Origin: JANRIC01 sp033765345
GTDB lineage: Bacteria > Bacteroidota > Bacteroidia > Cytophagales > Microscillaceae
Assembly: GCA_033765345.1 (NCBI GenBank)
Contig: JANRIC010000166.1
Location: 1-64,000 of the forward strand
Reading direction: 5' to 3'
DNA: 64,000 nucleotides
The notes under the pieces are model-generated. The model was not told the DNA's origin. It ran no database searches and saw only the letters and a list, made by a program, of their open reading frames with translations. Positions within the stretch are counted from its first letter, which is position 1. Each line of letters opens with the position of its first letter. The position numbers and the translations under genes are program-made. Positions 26,012 to 32,497 of the stretch are shown here, piece after piece.

Positions 26012-26647
26012 ATGTTTTCTTTTTTCAAAAAAAATAAAAAACCTCAAATCCCTACAGAAGTAATGGTTTGGATGACCTGGGAAGCAAAGTATCAGGGATT
26101 GGTGAGCGATATCAATAATTATCTGAGCAGTGGCACACCTTTGGGGTTGGTAGCCTTTTTTTCCCGAACCCTGTTTGAGCTGGAAGAAATTTTAAAAAGT
26201 CAAAAAGTATCTTTTCATCGGCTGGATCGGGTTTCAGAGCGAGCCTCCACCGAAAAAATCCCCCTGGTTCAGGCAAATTTATTGGATGAATTTGTAAATC
26301 AATCCAGAAATCCCTTTGGCGATCGAAGCCCTGCTGTTTTTTTAATTGCAGAGCAATACCCGATTTACAGCCCGGAGGCTAGACTATTGGAAAACTTGGC
26401 TATGCTGACTCCACAAGCCAAAGCCTATATTTATACAGATTTGGAATCACCTCTGATGAAAGCTTTCGGAGTTGAGCAGCTCGTTTCACTGATGGAACGC
26501 TTGGGCATGAAGCCCAATGATTGTATAAAGCACGCCTTTGTGAATAAATCCATCAGCAATGCACAAAAAAAGCTGGAAGCAAAGGTAGAATCTGAAATCA
26601 ACACAGACTCAATGCAAGCATGGTTTTCAAAAAATATCCGGTCTTGA
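26012..26647 (+). CDS. unknown cytoplasmic protein in the exosortase K operon
   Basis: The 211-residue protein has no signal peptide or membrane helix. It begins with a basic Lys-rich tract (MFSFFKKNKKP) and contains alternating helices and strands, including the AVFLIAEQYPIYSPEARLLENL and KAYIYTDLESPLMKAFG stretches. It follows the MSEP-CTERM gene after 14 bp, so it is very likely co-transcribed and may serve the exosortase system. No family is recognised. Its stop codon abuts that of the convergent peroxiredoxin-like gene with no gap (TGA|TCA). Confidence 0.7.
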   Translation: MFSFFKKNKKPQIPTEVMVWMTWEAKYQGLVSDINNYLSSGTPLGLVAFFSRTLFELEEILKSQKVSFHRLDRVSERASTEKIPLVQANLLDEFVNQSRNPFGDRSPAVFLIAEQYPIYSPEARLLENLAMLTPQAKAYIYTDLESPLMKAFGVEQLVSLMERLGMKPNDCIKHAFVNKSISNAQKKLEAKVESEINTDSMQAWFSKNIRS

Positions 26648-27196
26648 TCAAGCTTTGGCAAAAGCCCGAATTTCATCCACGGCAATCCGATCATTCAGCG
26701 ACTGCGAATAAAGAAGCTTGCGTATGATCAGATTCTGATCCAGTAAAAACTCTGCAGGAATGGTATTGATTGACTCGCCGTCAGCCATTGGATGTACCGG
26801 AAGCCCCTTCATTTTGGCTTTGATAAGCGTCTGCAAAAAAGAGCCGAGATGACTCATAGCAGATTTATAGGCAGAGGTTTCTATTCCATAAGCATCATAC
26901 CATGTTTTTTCGGGATCCGAAATAATCGGAATAGGCATCACGTCTTTATGAAAACTACTTTGAAGAATCACTCTTTCTTTGGATTCAAAGAAAAATATCA
27001 TTTCTAGCCCCAGATTTTTTAATTCTTCATTTGCCCTGGAAAGCATGTGTACCCGAAGATTGCAAAATGGGCAACCAGCATGCCTGAAAAAAGCAATCAT
27101 TACCTTTTTACCGCGATAGGTGTTTAAATCTATGAGTCTACCAAATACATCGTTGAGTTGGAAGACAGGAGCACTACAATTAAGTTCTAATTTCAT
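26648..27196 (-). CDS. peroxiredoxin-like (AhpC/TSA, redoxin) protein
   Basis: The 182-residue thioredoxin-fold protein has a CPFC motif (Cys42-Cys45) after KKVMIAFFRHAG, at the position of the peroxidatic cysteine in AhpC/TSA proteins. A cis-proline-like region lies near IPAEFLLDQNLI. The shape fits the peroxiredoxin-like subfamily with a CxxC site. It should reduce peroxides or act as a thiol oxidoreductase in the cytoplasm, since no signal peptide is present. It is transcribed toward the exosortase K operon and ends exactly where that operon ends. Confidence 0.82.
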   Translation of the reverse strand: MKLELNCSAPVFQLNDVFGRLIDLNTYRGKKVMIAFFRHAGCPFCNLRVHMLSRANEELKNLGLEMIFFFESKERVILQSSFHKDVMPIPIISDPEKTWYDAYGIETSAYKSAMSHLGSFLQTLIKAKMKGLPVHPMADGESINTIPAEFLLDQNLIIRKLLYSQSLNDRIAVDEIRAFAKA

Positions 27197-27558
27197 AAAC
27201 TTTTATTCAAGAGGTTCATTTTAGATTTAAGTGCAACACATACGATAATAACTATCCATTTGGATTAGAAAGTTTAAAAAAATCTTTCTTTATCCAAACT
27301 TTCCTCGATGCCAAGGCTTACAGTGCTGGTTTTTATTAAAAAAAAACCTGATGATCTGCACTAAGAACCATCGAGGAGCTGAAAAAAAGTGAAGATGAAC
27401 CCAAGTTTATTTGATCTTGATACCTAGAAATTCATTCAATTATTCTATAACATGGTTACGACTGAAAAAAGCAATATAAGTAAAGCTTATGTCATCCAAT
27501 TGTCAAAAAATATGTGTAAACTTTCGTATTTTAGCACATCTACCAAAAATATAAAGTG
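27197..27558. other. 362-bp divergent spacer
   Basis: No gene was found. It contains a 9-bp inverted repeat TCCTCGATG / CATCGAGGA (27302-27310 and 27369-27377) enclosing a second stem GGTTTTT...AAAAACC, which together could form a large structured hairpin. It separates the divergent peroxiredoxin-like and nitroreductase genes. Confidence 0.4.
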
Positions 27559-28227
27559 ATGAAAAAAGAAGGTTTTGTTCCCTATCAAAAACAAACATAC
27601 AACCCCGAAGAAATGACCCGAATTAGCAGGGAATACTATCAATTTATGGACCCTCGACGGTCTTTGCGAGAGTTTTCGGATCGCCCTGTGCCCAAAGAGG
27701 TCATTGAGTATATCATCCAGACTGCCTCTACGGCACCCTCAGGAGCGCATAAGCAGCCTTGGACTTTCTGTGCGGTCTCTAATCCGGAGGTTAAGCGACA
27801 AATCAGAATGGCCGCAGAAAAAGAGGAATATGAAAGTTATCACCATCGTATGTCTGAAGAATGGCTCAATGATCTCAAAAAGCTTGAAACAGACTGGAAT
27901 AAGCCTTTTTTAGAAATTGCCCCCTGGCTGATTGTGGTTTTTCGGCAAATTTATGCGTTGGATGCAGAAGGCAACAAATTAAATAATTATTATGTAAACG
28001 AATCCGTGGGTTTAGCGGCCGGTTTTTTACTTACAGCAATTCATCAGGCGGGTTTGGTGGCTTTGACACATACGCCCAGCCCCATGAACTTTCTTGGCAA
28101 GGTTCTGGAACGCCCGGAAAATGAAAAGCCTTTTTTGTTAATTCCCGTAGGGTATCCTCCTGAATATGCACTCGTACCTGACCTCAAAAGAAAAACTTTA
28201 GAGCAAATAAGTGTATTTTATGAGTAA
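27559..28227 (+). CDS. nitroreductase family protein, iodotyrosine-deiodinase-like
   Basis: The 222-residue flavoprotein (ATG at 27559 chosen over the adjacent GTG) has RRSLREFSDRPVP for FMN phosphate binding, STAPSGAHKQPWTF after it, and a C-terminal THTPSPMNFL. These match the FMN-dependent nitroreductase fold and resemble the iodotyrosine deiodinase branch in length and the RRSxRxF start. It would reduce nitro, quinone or halogenated aromatics with NAD(P)H; the natural substrate is unknown. It is divergent from a peroxiredoxin-like gene, possibly as part of a redox-stress pair. Confidence 0.87.
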   Translation: MKKEGFVPYQKQTYNPEEMTRISREYYQFMDPRRSLREFSDRPVPKEVIEYIIQTASTAPSGAHKQPWTFCAVSNPEVKRQIRMAAEKEEYESYHHRMSEEWLNDLKKLETDWNKPFLEIAPWLIVVFRQIYALDAEGNKLNNYYVNESVGLAAGFLLTAIHQAGLVALTHTPSPMNFLGKVLERPENEKPFLLIPVGYPPEYALVPDLKRKTLEQISVFYE

Positions 28228-28468
28228 ATATTACATCAAATCTTTTTAAAGAGATTTGTAAATTCATAGAAGGATTCTTATTTTTAGCCATAAACTTATT
28301 TGTCTGTCAAGAAATGATCAGCTAAGTATCTTTTACTTACCTGGATTTTTATTTTATGTGCATAATAAGTCAGACAATTTGGGATAAAATAAATGACTCA
28401 CTTAGGATTGGGAATTGATTAAAATTCCTGGTTTTAATCAGCCAAAAACTTTTCCAGGATTAAAAAGC

Positions 28469-28858
28469 ATGGAGAATCTTTTCATAGAAGGTCACGAAGA
28501 AAGACCAAGTATTAATTTTAATGTCGAGACCGGAGTATTGGAAATTACCGATAGCTCTTATCCAGAATACACAAACGAAATTTACAATCCGGTCATGGAA
28601 TGGCTCGAGGAGTATTTAAATGAGGAAGGCAGAGAAATTGTTTTTAATTTTAAATTGGACTATTTCAATACAAGTACTTCATTTCGCTTCCAACAAATTA
28701 TTAATCAATTGAATAATTATCAATTAGAAGGAAAGGGCAGCGTGATCATTAACTGGTATTATGAGGAAGGAGACATTGATATGTTGGAGAATGGAGAGGA
28801 TTATTCCAAAGACTCCAAAGTTCCTTTTAATCTGATTCCCTATCAGACTCAATCTTAA
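28469..28858 (+). CDS. SiaC-family (DUF1987) regulatory phosphoprotein
   Basis: The ATG at 28469 gives a 129-residue protein starting MENLFIEGHEERPSINF, the normal family start; the longer reading from a TTG at 28415 is rejected. The central stretch DSSYPEYTNEIYNPVMEWLEEYL matches the SiaC phosphorylation-site region followed by the long helix. SiaC-type proteins switch partners on Ser/Thr phosphorylation by SiaB-like kinases and can activate diguanylate cyclases. No kinase or phosphatase gene is adjacent here, so the pathway is unknown. Confidence 0.8.
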   Translation: MENLFIEGHEERPSINFNVETGVLEITDSSYPEYTNEIYNPVMEWLEEYLNEEGREIVFNFKLDYFNTSTSFRFQQIINQLNNYQLEGKGSVIINWYYEEGDIDMLENGEDYSKDSKVPFNLIPYQTQS

Positions 28859-29067
28859 CAGCTCTTTACTAAAAGGGAATTGATGGCTTTCTCATCTCGG
28901 TGGGGTAGTTGAGGTTTCCTTAAGGTGATCAACAGGGTACGCAAAGCTATCAAATTAGCCCAATGAGTATCATCAGGTTTTGGATATTCTTGCACTGCGT
29001 TCCAGAAGGCATCATCGGCCTCATCCAATTCGATACTTTGGTTTTTGTGTTTTCCAAAACACTTCTT
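28855..29067 (-). pseudogene. C-terminal remnant of an unknown protein
   Basis: A 70-codon frame of protein-like composition (…DEADDAFWNAVQEYPKP…, ending INSLLVKSC) runs antisense after the SiaC-like gene. Its stop overlaps that gene's stop in a TTAA. An upstream TAA precedes any start codon. It looks like a truncated gene; the family is not recognised. Confidence 0.35.
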
Positions 29068-29200
29068 TTATATTTCAACACTTTGACAAGAATGAAGGTC
29101 ATTACGAACAGATACACGCTGCTCGAGTAATTTTTTATTCTTGTTGAAAATATTACTCTCTTTATTAACAATAATTGTAAACTTTAAAATTGTAGGATTT

Positions 29201-29590
29201 ATGAACAGGACAAACATCCAGGAAGAAAGTTATTCAAAATTAGTAAGTACAGCCGTCAGACTGATCAAAAGACAAGGATTTGAAGATATTCGTGCAGATC
29301 TAGAGGATTTTGAAAAGCCTGCAGCCCTTTCTCAGCAGGGAAGCGATGTGGTATACATTCCTGATATTACCGCTTACGGCAAATTGGGCAAATGCTACTT
29401 TGAAATAGTCAGCAAAGAAGCCAAAAATAAAGAAGAAACCATCAGTAAATGGAAACTCCTTTCCAGATTGGCGCAAATGAAAAACGGTACATTCTTTTTG
29501 TTGGTTCCTCGTGGTATGATGCGCTTTGCCGTTCAGATTATTGAGCTGCACAATATCAAGGCAGATGTATTAAAACTTCAGATCGTGTAA
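29201..29590 (+). CDS. conserved small protein, possible nuclease-like fold
   Basis: The 129-residue protein starts at MNRTNIQEESY; an upstream in-frame start at 29141 would add a hydrophobic leader. The pattern DVVYIPDITAYGKLGKCYFEIVSKEAK resembles the D...E-x-K core of PD-(D/E)XK-type folds, but the match is weak. A second part, GTFFLLVPRGMMRFAVQII, looks like beta-alpha structure. It stands alone between the SiaC-like gene and pyrB. The function is unknown; the fold suggestion is inference. Confidence 0.65.
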   Translation: MNRTNIQEESYSKLVSTAVRLIKRQGFEDIRADLEDFEKPAALSQQGSDVVYIPDITAYGKLGKCYFEIVSKEAKNKEETISKWKLLSRLAQMKNGTFFLLVPRGMMRFAVQIIELHNIKADVLKLQIV

Positions 29591-29598
29591 TTTTTGAC

Positions 29599-29632
29599 GA
29601 AGGGTAAATGTATTTTTGTGCGTTCACCCTTC
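29599..29632 (+). terminator. probable hairpin terminator
   Basis: GAAGGGT at 29599-29605 pairs with ACCCTTC at 29626-29632, with two further A-T pairs inside past one mismatch. It lies 8 bp after the stop codon and is followed by a short T-rich stretch. Confidence 0.4.
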
Positions 29633-29871
29633 TTCTTAAAAGATTTCTTATGGGTTTGAAAGACCATATTATATCACGCCTCTAAAAGATGAGTAAGCTT
29701 TTTCAGACACAAAAAGGCATATAAGTGTATTCATCAAATACTTTTTCCTTAATGGGGTTTTCTGCTCTCTGCATATATTTCAGCACGGTTGCTTTTTTTA
29801 TTCCACAAAGCACTCAAAATCCCAAAATAATCCCGAACTTTGCGTAATTTTAATCAAACCGGTTTGTTGAG

Positions 29872-30783
29872 ATGAAGCACCTTTTGGGAATCAAAAATCT
29901 TTCTAAGCAAAATATAGAACATATCCTTGAGACTACCGACAACTTCAAGGCAGTCATCAATCGCCCGATCAAAAAAGTACCTTCCCTGCGTGACATTACG
30001 ATTGCCAATGTTTTTTTTGAAAATTCTACCCGAACGCGCCTTTCCTTCGAGCTGGCCGAAAAGCGGCTTTCTGCCGACGTGGTCAATTTTTCGGCCTCAG
30101 GTAGCTCTGTCAAAAAAGGGGAAACGCTCCTGGATACCGTCAGCAATATCCTGGCGATGAAGGTAGACATGATCGTCATCCGCCATTCTAGCGTCGGTGC
30201 ACCTCACTTTCTAGCCCGAAAGGTCAATGCCAATATCATCAACGCTGGAGATGGCACCCACGAACACCCTACCCAAGCCCTGCTTGATGCCTATTCGGTG
30301 CGTGAAAAACTGGGCGAAATCGCTGGACGTAAGATCCTCATCGTCGGTGATATTTTGCATTCACGGGTCGCTTTATCCAATATATTTACCTTTCAAAAAC
30401 TAGGGGCAGAAGTGATGGTCTGTGGTCCGAAAACGCTCCTTCCACGTTATATCCGTGAAATCGGCGTGCAGGTAGAGCTGGATTTGCGAAAAGCCTTGTT
30501 GTGGTGTGATGTAGCCAATGTGTTGCGTATTCAATTGGAAAGGCAACAGATCAAATATTTCCCTTCACTTCGCGAATACACCTTGTATTATGGCATCAAC
30601 AAAGCCCTGCTGGATTCTCTTAACAAAGAAATCATCATCATGCATCCCGGACCCATCAACCGAGGCATCGAACTAAGCAGTGATGTAGCTGATTCACAGC
30701 ATTCTATCATCCTGGATCAGGTCGAAAACGGACTAGCCGTTCGGATGGCTGTATTATATCTGATTGCCAGCCATCCAAATTGA
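29872..30783 (+). CDS. pyrB: aspartate carbamoyltransferase catalytic subunit
   Basis: The 303-residue enzyme has the carbamoyl-phosphate motif STRTR (52-56) and the HPTQALLDAY motif (132-141), plus HPGPINRG near the C-terminus, all diagnostic of PyrB. It catalyses carbamoyl phosphate plus aspartate to carbamoyl aspartate in pyrimidine synthesis. No pyrI regulatory subunit or other pyr gene is adjacent, and the downstream side is an accessory pocket. The start ATG follows a short AT-rich leader. Length and motifs are normal. Confidence 0.96.
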   Translation: MKHLLGIKNLSKQNIEHILETTDNFKAVINRPIKKVPSLRDITIANVFFENSTRTRLSFELAEKRLSADVVNFSASGSSVKKGETLLDTVSNILAMKVDMIVIRHSSVGAPHFLARKVNANIINAGDGTHEHPTQALLDAYSVREKLGEIAGRKILIVGDILHSRVALSNIFTFQKLGAEVMVCGPKTLLPRYIREIGVQVELDLRKALLWCDVANVLRIQLERQQIKYFPSLREYTLYYGINKALLDSLNKEIIIMHPGPINRGIELSSDVADSQHSIILDQVENGLAVRMAVLYLIASHPN

Positions 30784-30822
30784 TTAGCAATTATCTACTG
30801 ATCAAGTTGGTAAACTCATAAT

Positions 30823-30931
30823 GATACAGATCGCGTATCCTCCAAGCCATCAAAGAAAAATATGGTGAACAAGCAGTTGTCAGTGAGAAAGCTAAAAAAG
30901 CCGAAGATGACATATTCTCCATAAAAAATAT
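30823..30931 (+). pseudogene. remnant of the small DUF6934-partner gene
   Basis: About 90 bp are nearly identical to 31482-31572, the coding part of the intact small gene at 31450-31611. A 2-bp insertion (GATCGCG versus GATCG) shifts the frame, and the sequence ends at a family A element. It is the 3' part of an older duplicate. Confidence 0.8.
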
Positions 30932-31031
30932 GGTAGTATTCAAGATGTAATGCTGAAATAAAAAAACGCCCGGCTTTGTGTCCTCACAAAGCCCCTTTTT
31001 GAACGAACAGCATTACTTGTTTAACACTACC
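30932..31031. mobile_element. family A MITE-like element, copy 3
   Basis: This is a full 100-bp copy with hairpin GGCTTTGTG-TCCT-CACAAAGCC. No clear target duplication was found. It lies exactly at the junction between the remnant small gene and the 5' end of the DUF6934 gene, so it may have replaced that gene's native start. Confidence 0.92.
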
Positions 31032-31457
31032 AAACTAAGTTATGTGTTTTTTAGCATTGGCATCAAAGGTATTATCACGAAGATAGTTTTATATGAGCCG
31101 ATTGATTATAAAACATACAATCTGGCCTTTGGGGATTACCAACACGAAACTCAGACAATCAGCGATAAAATAGTATCTAACAATGGAGATACAGTAAAAG
31201 TGTTGGCTACGGTCATTCAGACTATTCGTGATTTTTTTGCTGCTTATCCTGATGTGGCCTTACAAATACAAGGGAGTACTGAAGTTCGTACTCGTTTGTA
31301 TCAAAAAATCATTCGGGATAATCTGGCTGAGATTGAAACGGAATTCAAAATTTTTGCGTTGCGAAAAGGAGAAATCATGTTGGAAATACCAGATTTTTCA
31401 ATCCAATATGAAAGATTTTATATTTTTAAACAACAACTTGAACAAAAGGATGAATAA
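30978..31457 (+). CDS. DUF6934-like protein with mobile-element-derived N-terminus
   Basis: From KLSYVFFSIGIKG onward the protein reads like DUF6934: NLAFGDYQHETQTISDKIVSNNGD, VLATVIQTIRDFF and GSTEVRTRLYQKIIRDNLAEIE. The first about 18 codons come from the family A element, with GTG at 30978 as the only plausible start. The native first residues have therefore probably been lost or replaced. It overlaps a 53-residue partner gene by 8 bp. DUF6934 genes are small accessory genes of Bacteroidota, possibly toxin-antitoxin-like; no activity is known. Whether this copy is expressed is uncertain. Confidence 0.65.
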   Translation: MSSQSPFLNEQHYLFNTTKLSYVFFSIGIKGIITKIVLYEPIDYKTYNLAFGDYQHETQTISDKIVSNNGDTVKVLATVIQTIRDFFAAYPDVALQIQGSTEVRTRLYQKIIRDNLAEIETEFKIFALRKGEIMLEIPDFSIQYERFYIFKQQLEQKDE

Positions 31458-31611
31458 AGATAAATTAACCCTGGTGCTTGATGCAGATCGTATCCTCCAA
31501 GCCATCAAAGAAAAATATGGTGAACAAGCAGTTGTCAGTGAGAAAGGTAAAAAAGCTAAAGATGACTTGTTGAAAAACGGCAGTATTTGGAATAGAATTC
31601 CTAAAAAATAA
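31450..31611 (+). CDS. small partner of DUF6934 protein
   Basis: This 53-residue protein starts at an ATG that overlaps the upstream stop (ATGAATAA) and ends KNGSIWNRIPKK. It is charged and helical (ADRILQAIKEKYGEQAVV). A decayed duplicate lies at 30823-30931, which shows that the gene pair was once present twice in tandem. The partnership is inferred from overlap and co-duplication; the function is unknown. Confidence 0.65.
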   Translation: MNKDKLTLVLDADRILQAIKEKYGEQAVVSEKGKKAKDDLLKNGSIWNRIPKK

Positions 31612-31737
31612 TTCTCAAACAATCGTGAGGTGCTCTAAACTTTTGATGAATAATCCAGGCTTCAATCCCGTGCTTTTTATTGGGAGGGAAGTTTGAGAAC
31701 AGGGCTTTATGAACGATATGTTGACGAATGCGGGAGG

Positions 31738-32246
31738 CTAAAAGGTTGTTTCGGGATTTTCGGGATTCATATATTTTAACCCAAGTGGAATCACTTTTCT
31801 AAAATCATTATCATTTGTTGATAGAAGAACATAGTTGTTGTGAATAGCAGTTGCTGCAATAATAGCATCAGGTAACTTAATACGTGTTTCTTTTCTTATT
31901 TGAATTGCACCTTTTATTATTTCATCATTAATGTAATGAATTTCAGTACCTGCTAAAAACTCTTCCCTTATCAATATATCCTCAGGAATAGGTGGATTCC
32001 ATACTATACTCAAACCGAAGTGGTTTTCCGAGATTTTAGCTTTTAAATCATTAATAATCAAGCTAATCAATCAAGAAAATCAGGCAAATCACTTCAATCT
32101 GGGTATAATAATTCAATCTGCGTTATAAATGAAACTTTACTATCTGCATCCACCAAAGAATCCATAAACAATATGGCATCTGGAGGCAGTGAATTATCCA
32201 GATATTTAACAATTACACTTGTGTCAATTAAATATTTCTGTCCCAT
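31738..32246 (-). pseudogene. PIN-domain toxin gene interrupted by a family B element
   Basis: The 5' part begins ATG at 32246 and reads MGQKYLIDTSVIVKYLDN to VSFITQIELL, then meets a TGA inside the element. The 3' part resumes VWNPPIPEDILIREEF and continues through KLPDAIIAATA and LLSTNDNDF to a stop at 31738. Removing 101 bp (the element plus one TA) joins IELL to VWNPP in frame, giving a 135-residue PIN protein with its acidic residues (Asp8, the Glu of IELL, the Asp of LPDA, TNDND) intact. PIN toxins are Mg-dependent RNases. The start overlaps the antitoxin gene by 19 bp. Confidence 0.88.
32005..32107. mobile_element. family B MITE-like element, copy 3 (inside PIN gene)
   Basis: This 103-bp copy is identical to the two others. 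The host frame shows that one TA is duplicated, so the element proper is 99 bp with TA target duplication, as in IS630/Tc1-mariner-type insertion. Confidence 0.93.
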
Positions 32247-32497
32247 TCGCTGCGTAAATCTGAAATTTGATCATCAATTTCCTTATTACTTTGTTTTGAT
32301 AATTTACCTCTCAAAGTTGATAATTTTCTTTTAGGTTTTTCAGAGAATATCATAAATATTGAGCTAATTGGTGGGCAAAACATTACAGTTTCATTCTCAA
32401 TGCCACATATAAAGTCATCAAATGAAAATCTTCTAGATTCTATTTGCCAGCGTGCAACCTTATATTCAGCTTGTGGTTCATTTACTACTATTATCAT
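32228..32497 (-). CDS. antitoxin of the PIN toxin
   Basis: The 89-residue protein starts at ATG 32497, preceded by AAGGAG six bases upstream, an unusually strong Shine-Dalgarno for this window; the longer reading from 32518 is less likely. The C-terminus (TLRGKLSKQSNKEIDDQ, then a charged tail) resembles the toxin-neutralising tail of AbrB/MazE-type antitoxins paired with PIN toxins. It overlaps the HEPN-like gene upstream by 20 bp and the PIN gene downstream by 19 bp. Its toxin is disrupted in this genome copy, so the antitoxin may now be free of its partner. Confidence 0.75.
   Translation of the reverse strand: MIIVVNEPQAEYKVARWQIESRRFSFDDFICGIENETVMFCPPISSIFMIFSEKPKRKLSTLRGKLSKQSNKEIDDQISDLRSEWDRNI

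Noticed and set aside
31602..31742. A 48-codon minus-strand frame after the PIN gene
   Set aside because: It overlaps the ends of two genes in another frame and has no start or recognisable family.
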